24,511 nucleotides of DNA from assembly GCA_032718475.1 (NCBI GenBank), contig JAUCBJ010005162.1:1-24511 (forward strand). The letters are read 5' to 3'. The first letter of the stretch is position 1. The number at the start of each line of letters is the position of its first letter. Origin of the DNA: Nemertoderma westbladi (Eukaryota > Xenacoelomorpha > Nemertodermatida > Nemertodermatidae). Below the pieces are notes generated by a model, which had not been told where the DNA came from, did no database searches, and saw only the letters and a list, made by a program, of their open reading frames with translations. Below are positions 1 through 9,652 of the stretch, piece after piece. Made by a program: the position numbers and the translations under genes.

Positions 1-136
1 ACAGTACAGTATGACAATAATGTAATGCAATTGACAATTACAGTTACCTCAGATTATTGTTAAAAATAGTGTGATCACCACCAACAGGTCATTATTATTG
101 TGCCACAAAATTTCATGCCACAATAAATATTCTACT
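1..136. other. AT-rich sequence with no recognised feature
   Basis: Short AT-rich flank before the first satellite. I see no gene, RNA or repeat here. Confidence 0.6.
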
Positions 137-948
137 TAGCGCGAACTAACTACTGATAGTGCTACCTATCTTGTAGGTTAGCGCGAACTAACTACTGATA
201 GTGCTACCTATCTTGTAGTTTAGCGCGAACTAACTACTGATAGTGCTACCTATCTTGTAGGTTAGCGCGAACTAACTACTGATAGTGCTACCTATCTTGT
301 AGGTTAGCGCGAACTAACTACTGATAGTGCTACCTATCTTGTAGGTTAGCGGCGAACTAACTACTGATAGTGCTACCTATCTTGTAGGATCTAGCGCGAA
401 CTAACTACTGATAGTGCTACCTATCTTGTAGGTTAGCGCGAACTAACTACTGATAGTGCTACCTATCTTGTAGGTTAGCGCGAACTAACTACTGATAGTG
501 CTACCTATCTTGTAGGTTAGCGCGAACTAACTACTGATAGTGCTACCTATCTTGTAGGTTAGCGCGAACTAACTACTGATAGTGCTGCCTATCTTGTAGG
601 TTAGCGCGAACTAACTACTGATAGTGCTACCTATCTTGTAGGTTAGCGCGAACTAACTACTGATAGTGCTACCTATCTTGTAGGTTAGCGCGAACTAACT
701 ACTGATAGTGCTACCTATCTTGTAGGTTAGCGCGAACTAACTACTGATAGTGCTACCTATCTTGTAGGTTAGCGCGAACTAACTACTGATAGTGCTACCT
801 ATCTTGTAGGTTAGCGCGAACTAACTACTGATAGTGCTACCTATCTTGTAGGTTAGCGCGAACTAACTACCTGATAGTGCCTGCCTATCTTGTAGGTTAG
901 CGCGAACTAACTACTGATAGTGCTACCTATCTTGTAGGTTAGCGCGAA
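137..948 (+). repeat. 42-bp satellite array, about 19 copies
   Basis: A unit starting TAGCGCGAACTAACTACTG recurs every 42 bp (for example starts at 137 and 179) up to about 948. Copies are nearly identical. Visible variants are a GG-to-GT change after copy one, an extra G (TAGCGGCG, near 350), an insertion (AGGATCTAG, near 390), and a copy with two inserted C residues near 870-885. Each unit contains two dyads that could form hairpins: GTTAG-6 nt-CTAAC and GATAG-6 nt-CTATC, the latter enclosed by CTAC/GTAG. Low divergence suggests recent amplification or homogenisation. No coding function is implied. Confidence 0.97.
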
Positions 949-990
949 GGGATGTGAGAAAGAATATGTCGTGGTTTCGATCCCACTAAA
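934..990 (+). repeat. Possible tRNA-like relic at the satellite border
   Basis: The array ends in GGTTAGCGCGAAGGGATG and continues to GTGGTTTCGATCCCAC at 971-986. The first part resembles the end of a pol III A box (TGGTTAGCGC), and the second resembles a T-arm/B box with one extra T. Spacing of roughly 35 bp is plausible for a tRNA-derived SINE. There is no full cloverleaf, so this is a weak call. If right, the 42-bp satellite may have grown from SINE sequence. Confidence 0.3.
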
Positions 991-1681
991 TATATTGAAT
1001 GTGAGATTGTCGAAGAACATAGGAAAGATGAAAAAATGAACCCCCCCCCCCCCCCCCCCCCCCCCACCTTGATACTCGCACGCTGTAAAACATCATAAAT
1101 ACTTAAACACCATAGAATAATATTGATATGATTCTCTATGTAAAACCGAGACAATTAGCCGTAACGCGACAAGTAGCCGTACCGCGACTTTCAAACTCGC
1201 GTTACGGATTTACCTTACAAATTCTAACCAGTTTACTTATATTACATCTTGTAAATTATATAAATTTCCACAGCTGTTCCTAAGCCAAAACAATGTAACT
1301 CGCATGAGATACATGGTGTCATTATCACATTAGCGTTACACATGGTTCTGCCTTGGCATGCCTTAACAAATTTATATAATGCAGTTATGTACATTCTACC
1401 CCCTTTTTAATCCTTTTTTTAACCCTGTTTAGATGCACTTTATTAAGTTCTACCACCAGATAGAGCTTTCCGTTAGCTTTAAAATGATACCAATATCTCA
1501 TTTTCGTCAAAATTCGAGTTACATGGAATTGCCTTAGGACGGAAGTATATTTCAGGACATGTTACTTGAGTAGTGTGAAGGCCTACCTATGTAAATAAAA
1601 CATTTGAAAATTTTTTGCGTCGACTTTTCTGTTCATCTACCGCATTTAGAATAAAATGAAACGTAAATATTTTAATTGAAA
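991..1681. other. Non-coding stretch with a C25 tract and a small inverted repeat
   Basis: Contains 25 consecutive C at 1041-1065, preceded by AAAAAATGAA. At 1159-1169 and 1197-1207 lie perfect 11-bp inverted arms (CCGTAACGCGA and its complement). The left arm is also half of an imperfect direct repeat (AGCCGTAACGCGAC / AGCCGTACCGCGAC). The remainder is AT-rich with no convincing gene. The open frame crossing the C tract on the minus strand encodes a poly-Gly run and is an artefact of the homopolymer. Confidence 0.7.
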
Positions 1682-1690
1682 TATATAAAG
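1682..1690 (+). promoter_or_regulatory. TATA box of the small peptide gene
   Basis: TATATAAAG matches the TATAWAAR consensus and lies 47 bp before the ATG at 1737. A start site about 30 bp downstream would leave a 5' leader of roughly 25 nt. The assignment depends on the ORF being a real gene. TATA-like words are common by chance in AT-rich DNA. Confidence 0.45.
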
Positions 1691-1736
1691 ACCCGAAATT
1701 ACAAAGTTTTAGAGTTACGAATTTTTGAAAACAATC

Positions 1737-1880
1737 ATGAAAATAAAAATGTCTTCAAATGCGAGACATATTGTTGTGTTAGTCCTCATCGTCATCATTG
1801 ACATTGGTTTCAATATCAAAGGCAACAAGCAACATGATCCGTATGCGGATTTTGGGAAACGTGCTGAGGTCTATTGGTAA
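1737..1880 (+). CDS. Candidate small secreted, amidated peptide precursor (47 aa)
   Basis: I do not recognise the family. The ORF starts MKIKMSSNARHIVVLVLIV: a short basic N-region, then a hydrophobic core (about residues 12-21), as in a signal peptide. The C-terminal third contains HDPYADFGKR (residues 33-42) and ends AEVYW. Gly-Lys-Arg after Phe39 is the classic signal for dibasic cleavage and C-terminal amidation, predicting a short peptide ending DF-amide. A second in-frame ATG at 1749 would also work; I chose 1737 because it has A at -3 and adds positive charge ahead of the hydrophobic core. Context supports a gene: TATA box at 1682-1690 and AATAAA at 1970-1975, 90 bp after the TAA. DF-amide followed by AE-Y recalls CCK/gastrin-type precursors, but the Trp-Met-Asp-Phe core is missing, so homology is not claimed. 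A chance ORF remains possible. Confidence 0.45.
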   Translation: MKIKMSSNARHIVVLVLIVIIDIGFNIKGNKQHDPYADFGKRAEVYW

Positions 1881-1969
1881 ACATGGAACAGGAATTTATG
1901 TAATTACCTAGGCAGGAAGGAACAGTTTGTTCTTGCTTAATGCAACTGTTATGCAGCATGTCGCTTGTA

Positions 1970-1975
1970 AATAAA
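1970..1975 (+). terminator. Poly(A) signal of the small peptide gene
   Basis: Canonical AATAAA 90 bp after the TAA stop at 1878-1880, followed by a T-rich stretch (T7, about 1982-1988) that could act as the downstream element. It would give a transcript of only about 280 nt. Confidence 0.45.
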
Positions 1976-2210
1976 TATATGTTTTTTTAAAGTAGATTTT
2001 CCCTATCTGGGGTTTGCGTCAAGTTCCTCCCACCTAACTCGCTAACCATAAATTTCACCCACTTATGCGTCCATACGTCAATTTCCCACGGTCTTATACT
2101 GTATTTCTTCCTTTTTTGACCCGCCTAGCGGGATCTCTAGGATTCACTCCGTTGGTGTAGTCGTTCTTGTTGTAAATTTCCACTTCTGTGTTGGTTTTAA
2201 GGCTTCGTAC

Positions 2211-2293
2211 GGCGCGGATTGGATCACTTGTTAGAGCGTGTGACTTGGAATCCCTAGGTACCGAGTTCAATCCCCATTCCGGTCAATTTTTTT
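2211..2293 (+). repeat. tRNA-like sequence with pol III terminator (SINE head or tRNA pseudogene)
   Basis: GGATCACTTGTTAGAGCG resembles a tRNA A box/D arm (TGG..A.TGGTTAGAGC). About 35 bp on, GAGTTCAATCCCC resembles a B box/T arm. Between them, GACTTGGAATCCC fits an anticodon-arm position. A T7 run at 2287-2293 directly after it is a pol III terminator. I could not pair a full acceptor stem, so a tRNA-derived SINE or tRNA pseudogene is more likely than a functional tRNA. Confidence 0.5.
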
Positions 2294-3265
2294 GGTAGTA
2301 AGATTGGTAAGTAAGCCATTCAAGGAGACAGTTTATGCGTTAGTAGACGCGGACCTTTGCGCGATTTCGTGCTTGTTGAGACAAGATTTCCCCCCTTCCT
2401 CTTCCCTATTTGTTGAATATCTCATTGTAATCTTATCACATTACACAATTTCATAAATTATAACCGACCGGCGCATCTCATAGTTTGTACTGCAGGCTAC
2501 TTCAAGCTGACTATGATCGGCTACACTCAACAAAAAATATACTATGTAGCCTAATATTTACAGCACTGCACTGTCTGTATCCACCTTCTCACGTCATTGG
2601 CTAGATGCTTTGCGTTTCTACAGTATCATCATGTCTCGACAAATGGGTTGTAACATTAACCTGCGCTGTTCCCTGGTGTGGTGTATGCATTAGATCAATT
2701 GCTTGAATCTCGTATCACGGTTGGGTTCTTAGGTAGGCCAATGCGGCATTAGCTAGCTGCATAAGTCCCAGTGATTGCGCTAATACCATTATAGCTAAGG
2801 CATTAACAGGGACACTTTATTGGAATGTGCTGTCATATAGTAAGTGCACTCACTGCTCACGATCTTTCCATTATCCTTTGGGTATTCTTATCCTTATTGA
2901 TCCATTGTAATTTACTGGCTCGTTTGCGGAGAATCGTTTTGCGACTAACCCTAATTCAGGTGGTGATGAATGTATTAGCCCCGCAGCGACATGCCGTTGG
3001 CCGCCCCAGATACTTCCAGATTCTGCTAATCTCAAGATTGGTGTATACATTAGTATATTCTTAGGCCTATCTTTAAAAAATATAAGTTTTGATATTTTGT
3101 GTAAAATGCATCCACACATTTAGAATTGTCAATATTTAATACCGTTTCAAAATGTGTCTTGTCTTGTCTTTCTTACATTCATACCGAAACGAAAACTACC
3201 CTTGTTCGTGAATAATAAATGTTAATTGAATGTGACTGATTTAACTTCTACACCAAGGTAGCGTA
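2294..3265. other. Non-coding stretch without a recognised gene
   Basis: Read on both strands. Short open frames around 2825-3119 overlap antisense to each other and carry no recognisable domain, so I treat them as chance. A TAGGCCTA octamer occurs at 3062-3069. Nothing else stands out. Confidence 0.6.
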
Positions 3266-3294
3266 GGGGGGAGGGGGGGGGGGGGGGGGGGGGG
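3266..3294. repeat. Poly-G tract (G6 A G22)
   Basis: Six G, one A, then 22 G (3273-3294). It is the only one of the six long C/G tracts with G on this strand. Its length is likely unstable and could be misassembled. It can form G-quadruplex on the plus strand. Confidence 0.95.
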
Positions 3295-3575
3295 TAGTGG
3301 TTATGTAGTTAGGCTGCTATCTACCATCAAGTCATAAATAATCCAGATCCTTACTTTCCGTCGAATACACTCATTTTAGGGGTGACTACAAAACAAAGAC
3401 CCAATTAGACCTGCGTAATCTTGTAACATGTGTTAACTTTCGTTTATTATTTTGGTTCCCCAACATGCCTCTGTAACCTGCTCCTTTACTAACCTGCTCC
3501 TTTAAATGACAATGGGACCAAGGCTATTTGTGACCTGTCGAAAATGCGAAAAGGCGATAGTCTCAGTTTTATGGT

Positions 3576-3804
3576 TAGTATTTATGGTTACTTGATTTGA
3601 TTTATTTACATCTTTCGTTAACAAATCAAACTGCAACCAACCATGGTGAACAAAACCCTCCACCGATTGGTTAGTGCAGCATAATAATTAAAATCTGTGC
3701 ATATGTAGATGACGCAATAGCTTTGATAGGTTTGAGTCACCTACACGGTCATAGAGAAAGAAGGTGGGTGGTTATCGCGTTTCGGCAACAGTCGCGATTC
3801 GGCA
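3576..3804 (+). repeat. Outer arm A of the large palindrome
   Basis: These 229 bp recur in inverted orientation at 11307-11537. Reading inward, both begin TAGTATTTATGGTTACTTGAT and end GCGATTCGGCA. I count about eight differences, so identity is about 97%. Homology stops abruptly at TAGTATT on the outside. The inner end runs into the TTCGGCAAAA-type array. The two arms are about 7.5 kb apart. They could be the ends of one large element, an inverted segmental duplication, or two insertions of one element in opposite orientation. Confidence 0.93.
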
Positions 3805-3986
3805 AAAGAATTGCGTTTAGGCAAAAAAAGATGCATTTCGGCAAAAAAGTCACGATTCGGCAAAAAGTCGCGATTCAGCAAAAAAAAGTTGCGTTTCGGC
3901 AAAAAGTTGCGTTTCGGCACAGTCGCGATTCGGCAAAAAAATTGTGTTTCGGCAAAATTTGCGTTTCGGCAAAAGATAAAAATAAA
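3777..3986 (+). repeat. Array of about 11 GCG(T/A)TTCGGCAAAAA units
   Basis: An imperfect tandem repeat with a variable 15-21 bp period. The near-constant core is TTCGGCA, followed by a variable A-tract and then GTYGCG. Unit variation is both substitution (TTTAGGC, TTCAGC) and A-tract length. The same motif recurs at 9313-9470 (inverted), 9530-9625 (direct) and 11307-11334 (inverted), always at an inverted-repeat arm. Open frames through it (lysine/phenylalanine/arginine-rich) are repeat translations and not genes. Confidence 0.9.
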
Positions 3987-4301
3987 TTCATAGATGTGTT
4001 AGATCCGAGTTGAATTCAATAGTTAAAATTGGAGTGGTCTTCGAGACAATTATGCAAGGTATTAATAAGTAAACAGTACTAATATCTATTTTATTTATTT
4101 GTATGTAATTAATTTCGCACTACCAAATCGCCAAGGCGACATATATGTATATGTCACTACACCATACAATTACTATGCATTTCCAGTTCTAGAATGGTTA
4201 AGTGCAAAATTCCCCACAAATCAATATAATTAGATTCTACATTGTTCATAATTATTATATTATTATTTTTTGTTGGGCACAGCTTTTGCAAAGTCGGCAA
4301 T

Positions 4302-4374
4302 GACGTCCAGGTGGGATCGAACTGGTGACCTCCGAGTTGGAAGTCTGACGCTCTAACCATTCAGCCAGAGGCTC
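4302..4374 (-). repeat. tRNA-derived SINE head, minus strand
   Basis: On the minus strand CTGGCTGAATGGTTAGAGCG is a good A box/D arm and ACCAGTTCGATCCCACC is a good B box/T arm. Between them, GACTTCCAACTC sits where the anticodon arm would be. Downstream on the minus strand come about 50 bp of body and then an A/T-rich ATAATAAT tail (about 4245-4270), as in a SINE. The acceptor stem is not convincingly paired, so a working tRNA is unlikely. Confidence 0.6.
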
Positions 4375-4510
4375 AGGTAAAAGGTAGACCTGGAGATACT
4401 ACCTGATACCTTGTATCTCCGCATTTTACCTCCTCATGGCCTCCCATCTGTCAATACCATCATCTGCTGCCACTGGGCTCAACCCTAGAGTACTTGGCCG
4501 TCTTTAACCT

Positions 4511-4570
4511 ATTCGAATCACAACCGCAAATGAATGGGTTGTGTGTTAACCATGAACCATCACGGCCACT
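4511..4570 (-). repeat. Second tRNA-like SINE fragment, minus strand
   Basis: On the minus strand GTGGCCGTGATGGTTCATGG resembles a Ser/Leu-type tRNA A box (GTGGCCGAGTGGTTAAGG). GGTTGTGATTCGAATAGG about 40 bp later resembles a decayed B box. The same head, GTGGCCGTGATGGTTAGGG, appears on the plus strand at 10218-10236. Both copies abut the outer end of block B/B'. Confidence 0.45.
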
Positions 4571-4705
4571 ACTAATTTAGTTTATTATTTATTATTATTA
4601 GTGTTGTATTTCTATAGCGCCAAATTTACATGAAAACACCCCGTGGCGCTGAAACTCACCGTATTCATTCCGGCAATTCGTTCCTAAAACTACAATGAGA
4701 ACATC
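4556..4705 (-). repeat. Palindrome block B (interspersed repeat, left copy)
   Basis: Inverted relative to 10021-10232. On the minus strand both copies run from GATGTTCTCA through TAGTTTTAGGAAC, then GGTGTTTTCATG, AAATTTGG, CTATAGAAATA, an AT-rich tail of TAATAATA type, and ACTAAATTAGTAG into GGCCGTGATGGTT. The right copy has about 60 bp more, from internal insertions. The body-plus-AT-tail layout suggests a short retroposed repeat. I could not assign a family. Confidence 0.85.
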
Positions 4706-4710
4706 TCAGT

Positions 4711-7700
4711 AGCAGTGGTCGGAAACCAAGATATAACTAGTAGCAGTGGTCGGAAACCAAGATATAACTAGTAGCAGTGGTCGGAAACCAAGATATAACT
4801 AGTAGCAGTGGTCGGAAACCAAGATATAACTAGTAGCAGTGGTCGGAAACCAAGATATAACTAGTAGCAGTGGTCGGAAACCAAGATATAACTAGTAGCA
4901 GTGGTCGGAAACCAAGATATAACTAGTAGCAGTGGTCGGAAACCAAGATATAACTAGTAGCAGTGGTCGGAAACCAAGATATAACTAGTAGCAGTGGTCG
5001 GAAACCAAGATATAACTAGTAGCAGTGGTCGGAAACCAAGATATAACTAGTAGCAGTGGTCGGAAACCAAGATATAACTAGTAGCAGTGGTTGGAAACCA
5101 AGATATAACTAGTAGCAGTGGTCGGAAACCAAGATATAACTAGTAGCAGTGGTCGGAAACCAAGATATAACTAGTAGCAGTGGTCGGAAACCAAGATATA
5201 ACTAGTAGCAGTGGTCGGAAACCAAGATATAACTAGTAGCAGTGGTCGGAAACCAAGATATAACTAGTAGCAGTGGTCGGAAACCAAGATATAACTAGTA
5301 GCAGTGGTCGGAAACCAAGATATAACTAGTAGCAGTGGTCGGAAACCAAGATATAACTAGTAGCAGTGGTCGGAAACCAAGATATAACTAGTAGCAGTGG
5401 TCGGAAACCAAGATATAACTAGTAGCAGTGGTCGGAAACCAAGATATAACTAGTAGCAGTGGTCGGAAACCAAGATATAACTAGTAGCAGTGGTCGGAAA
5501 CCAAGATATAACTAGTAGCAGTGGTCGGAAACCAAGATATAACTAGTAGCAGTGGTCGGAAACCAAGATATAACTAGTAGCAGTGGTCGGAAACCAAGAT
5601 ATAACTAGTAGCAGTGGTCGGAAACCAAGATATAACTAGTAGCAGTGGTCGGAAACCAAGATATAACTAGTAGCAGTGGTCGGAAACCAAGATATAACTA
5701 GTAGCAGTGGTCGGAAACCAAGATATAACTAGTAGCAGTGGTCGGAAACCAAGATATAACTAGTAGCAGTGGTCGGAAACCAAGATATAACTAGTAGCAG
5801 TGGTCGGAAACCAAGATATAACTAGTAGCAGTGGTCGGAAACCAAGATATAACTAGTAGCAGTGGTCGGAAACCAAGATATAACTAGTAGCAGTGGTCGG
5901 AAACCAAGATATAACTAGTAGCAGTGGTCGGAAACCAAGATATAACTAGTAGCAGTGGTCGGAAACCAAGATATAACTAGTAGCAGTGGTCGGAAACCAA
6001 GATATAACTAGTAGCAGTGGTCGGAAACCAAGATATAACTAGTAGCAGTGGTCGGAAACCAAGATATAACTAGTAGCAGTGGTCGGAAACCAAGATATAA
6101 CTAGTAGCAGTGGTCGGAAACCAAGATATAACTAGTAGCAGTGGTCGGAAACCAAGATATAACTAGTAGCAGTGGTCGGAAACCAAGATATAACTAGTAG
6201 CAGTGGTCGGAAACCAAGATATAACTAGTAGCAGTGGTCGGAAACCAAGATATAACTAGTAGCAGTGGTCGGAAACCAAGATATAACTAGTAGCAGTGGT
6301 CGGAAACCAAGATATAACTAGTAGCAGTGGTCGGAAACCAAGATATAACTAGTAGCAGTGGTCGGAAACCAAGATATAACTAGTAGCAGTGGTCGGAAAC
6401 CAAGATATAACTAGTAGCAGTGGTCGGAAACCAAGATATAACTAGTAGCAGTGGTCGGAAACCAAGATATAACTAGTAGCAGTGGTCGGAAACCAAGATA
6501 TAACTAGTAGCAGTGGTCGGAAACCAAGATATAACTAGTAGCAGTGGTCGGAAACCAAGATATAACTAGTAGCAGTGGTCGGAAACCAAGATATAACTAG
6601 TAGCAGTGGTCGGAAACCAAGATATAACTAGTAGCAGTGGTCGGAAACCAAGATATAACTAGTAGCAGTGGTCGGAAACCAAGATATAACTAGTAGCAGT
6701 GGTCGGAAACCAAGATATAACTAGTAGCAGTGGTCGGAAACCAAGATATAACTAGTAGCAGTGGTCGGAAACCAAGATATAACTAGTAGCAGTGGTCGGA
6801 AACCAAGATATAACTAGTAGCAGTGGTCGGAAACCAAGATATAACTAGTAGCAGTGGTCGGAAACCAAGATATAACTAGTAGCAGTGGTCGGAAACCAAG
6901 ATATAACTAGTAGCAGTGGTCGGAAACCAAGATATAACTAGTAGCAGTGGTCGGAAACCAAGATATAACTAGTAGCAGTGGTCGGAAACCAAGATATAAC
7001 TAGTAGCAGTGGTCGGAAACCAAGATATAACTAGTAGCAGTGGTCGGAAACCAAGATATAACTAGTAGCAGTGGTCGGAAACCAAGATATAACTAGTAGC
7101 AGTGGTCGGAAACCAAGATATAACTAGTAGCAGTGGTCGGAAACCAAGATATAACTAGTAGCAGTGGTCGGAAACCAAGATATAACTAGTAGCAGTGGTC
7201 GGAAACCAAGATATAACTAGTAGCAGTGGTCGGAAACCAAGATATAACTAGTAGCAGTGGTCGGAAACCAAGATATAACTAGTAGCAGTGGTCGGAAACC
7301 AAGATATAACTAGTAGCAGTGGTCGGAAACCAAGATATAACTAGTAGCAGTGGTCGGAAACCAAGATATAACTAGTAGCAGTGGTCGGAAACCAAGATAT
7401 AACTAGTAGCAGTGGTCGGAAACCAAGATATAACTAGTAGCAGTGGTCGGAAACCAAGATATAACTAGTAGCAGTGGTCGGAAACCAAGATATAACTAGT
7501 AGCAGTGGTCGGAAACCAAGATATAACTAGTAGCAGTGGTCGGAAACCAAGATATAACTAGTAGCAGTGGTCGGAAACCAAGATATAACTAGTAGCAGTG
7601 GTCGGAAACCAAGATATAACTAGTAGCAGTGGTCGGAAACCAAGATATAACTAGTAGCAGTGGTCGGAAACCAAGATATAACTAGTAGCAGTGGTCGGAA

Positions 7701-8926
7701 ACCAAGATATAACTAGTAGCAGTGGTCGGAAACCAAGATATAACTAGTAGCAGTGGTCGGAAACCAAGATATAACTAGTAGCAGTGGTCGGAAACCAAGA
7801 TATAACTAGTAGCAGTGGTCGGAAACCAAGATATAACTAGTAGCAGTGGTCGGAAACCAAGATATAACTAGTAGCAGTGGTCGGAAACCAAGATATAACT
7901 AGTAGCAGTGGTCGGAAACCAAGATATAACTAGTAGCAGTGGTCGGAAACCAAGATATAACTAGTAGCAGTGGTCGGAAACCAAGATATAACTAGTAGCA
8001 GTGGTCGGAAACCAAGATATAACTAGTAGCAGTGGTCGGAAACCAAGATATAACTAGTAGCAGTGGTCGGAAACCAAGATATAACTAGTAGCAGTGGTCG
8101 GAAACCAAGATATAACTAGTAGCAGTGGTCGGAAACCAAGATATAACTAGTAGCAGTGGTCGGAAACCAAGATATAACTAGTAGCAGTGGTCGGAAACCA
8201 AGATATAACTAGTAGCAGTGGTCGGAAACCAAGATATAACTAGTAGCAGTGGTCGGAAACCAAGATATAACTAGTAGCAGTGGTCGGAAACCAAGATATA
8301 ACTAGTAGCAGTGGTCGGAAACCAAGATATAACTAGTAGCAGTGATCGGAAACCAAGATATAACTAGTAGCAGTGGTCGGAAACCAAGATATAACTAGTA
8401 GCAGTGATCGGAAACCAAGATATAACTAGTAGCAGTGGTCGGAAACCAAGATATAACTAGTAGCAGTGGTCGGAAACCAAGATATAACTAGTAGCAGTGA
8501 TCGGAAACCAAGATATAACTAGTAGCAGTGGTCGGAAACCAAGATATAACTAGTAGCAGTGATCGGAAACCAAGATATAACTAGTAGCAGTGGTCGGAAA
8601 CCAAGATATAACTAGTAGCAGTGGTCGGAAACCAAGATATAACTATTAGCAGTGGTCGGAAACCAAGATATAACTAGTAGCAGTGGTCGGAAACCAAGAT
8701 ATAACTAGTAGCAGTGGTCGGAAACCAAGATATAACTAGTAGCAGTGGTCGGAAACCAAGATATAACTAGTAGCAGTGGTCGGAAACCAAGATATAACTA
8801 GTAGCAGTGGTCGGAAACCAAGATATAACTAGTAGCAGTGGTCGGAAACCAAGATATAACTAGTAGCAGTGGTCGGAAACCAAGATATAACTAGTAGCAG
8901 TGGTCGGAAACCAAGATATAACTAGC
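4711..8926 (+). repeat. 31-bp satellite array, 136 tandem units
   Basis: The unit begins AGCAGTGGTCGGAAACC and ends ATATAACTAGT. Starts at 4711, 4742 and on to 8896 give 136 units of exactly 31 bp (4216 bp), with no indel seen in my reading. Substitutions are very few: C to T at 5092; G to A at 8345, 8407, 8500 and 8562; G to T at 8646. So variants concentrate in the last 600 bp. Each unit holds the dyad TGGT-CGGAA-ACCA and each junction creates ACTAGT. Stops in several frames make it non-coding. A single degenerate unit survives in the mirror arm at 9829-9853, suggesting local amplification. Confidence 0.98.
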
Positions 8927-9120
8927 CATAGTAAAATTATAATTATTCGTTAAGATGGCTTGCAGATTTTGCTGCACAAATGCCCCACTCGTGTTTTTAT
9001 TATTTGCAATTAATGTGATATAACAGTACAAACTAACCTTCATGTTGACGCCACCGGCCTCCTTTACTTTCCTGCAATGGGCACAGGCGCGGTACTCTAC
9101 TCCACCGTGTATTTTCTTAA
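8927..9120 (+). repeat. Palindrome block C (left copy)
   Basis: Inverted relative to 9640-9828. Shared landmarks read inward are CATAGTAAAATTATAATT, TTGCTGCACAAA, CCCCACTCGTGTT, TTCATGTTGACGCCACCGG, CTTTCCTGCAATGGG and GTACTCTACT. By eye, identity is about 85%, much lower than for block A. Homology continues outward across the satellite border (AACTAGCCATAG in both). Confidence 0.92.
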
Positions 9121-9126
9121 TTTTCT
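9038..9126 (-). pseudogene. Exon-like fragment with a CxxC motif, inside block C
   Basis: On the minus strand an 89-bp open segment is framed by CTACAG (acceptor-like, at 9132-9127) and AAG followed by GTTAGT (donor-like, ending at 9038). It encodes a piece including CAHCRKVKEAGGVNMK, a possible zinc-knuckle half (Cys-x-x-Cys). I do not recognise the protein. The mirror copy at about 9655-9720 on the plus strand reads CSHCRKVKEAGGVNMK in the same frame, but its donor is TTTAGT and it lacks the acceptor side. It could be a captured host exon or a decayed transposon ORF piece. Confidence 0.35.
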
Positions 9127-9285
9127 CTGTAGACAATATTTATATCACCCTCTTTAATCGTACGAACCTGCCAGAAAGCCTTTTACTTAGGATTTCTGGG
9201 CCTCACGAAAATTTATTTGAAAATATATTTATATAATGTCCTGCTTGTTTCACTTTTCAATTTACTTGTATTGTTGATAGTATAG

Positions 9286-9480
9286 TGTATTCTCCTGCAA
9301 TAAGAAATAATTTTGCCGAAACGCAACTTTTTTGCCGAATCGCGACTGTTGCCGAAACGCAACTTTTTGCCGAAACACAACTTTTTTGCCGAATCGCACC
9401 TTTTTGCCGAAACGCGAAGTTTTTTTGCCGAAAACGTTTTTTGCCGAAACGTGACTGTTGCCGAAACAGGTTTCTCAACC
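9286..9480 (-). repeat. Palindrome block D, left half: TTCGGC-type array
   Basis: Starts GTGTATTCTCCTGC, then AAGAAATAATTTTGCCGAAAC, then about nine inverted units (TGCCGAAACGCAACTTTTT and variants) to about 9470. The mirror half is at 9525-9652. The array matches that of 3777-3986 in the opposite direction. Open frames through it are artefacts. Confidence 0.9.
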
Positions 9481-9484
9481 CTCT

Positions 9485-9510
9485 CCCCCCCCCCCCCCCC
9501 CCCCCCCCCC
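9485..9510. repeat. C26 tract at the centre of the palindrome
   Basis: Twenty-six consecutive C in the loop between the two D halves, preceded by CAACCCTCT and followed by TACCCACCAGG. It gives poly-Pro or poly-Gly runs in open frames on both strands; these are not genes. Confidence 0.97.
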
Positions 9511-9524
9511 TACCCACCAGGTGT

Positions 9525-9652
9525 CGTCGCCAGTCGCGTTTCGGCGAAAAAGTTGCGTTTCAGCAAAAAGTCGCGATTCGGCAACGGTCGCTTCGGCAAA
9601 AAAGTTGCGTTTCGGCAAAATTATTTCTTTATACAGTAGCAGGAGAATACAC
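9525..9652 (+). repeat. Palindrome block D', right half: TTCGGC-type array
   Basis: About six units of GTTTCGGCAAAAAGTTGC type (9535-9625), then ATTATTTCTTTATACAGTAG and GCAGGAGAATACACTGTG, the mirror of 9286-9325 with about 8 bp extra. Unlike the left side, D' joins C' directly; on the left about 160 bp of unrelated sequence (9125-9285) separates C from D. Confidence 0.88.

Noticed and set aside
1737-1880. Assignment of the small peptide to the CCK/gastrin family
   Set aside because: Only DF, the GKR site and AE-Y downstream are similar; the Trp-Met core that defines the family is absent.
2211-2293. Functional tRNA gene
   Set aside because: A and B boxes and a T run are present, but no full acceptor stem could be paired.
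3723-4013. Open frames rich in Lys, Phe and Arg (FRQK repeats)
   Set aside because: They read through the TTCGGCAAAA array in more than one frame and have no other protein-like feature.
4711-8926. CRISPR array
   Set aside because: Units are directly adjacent without unique spacers, and the window is eukaryotic; it is a plain satellite.
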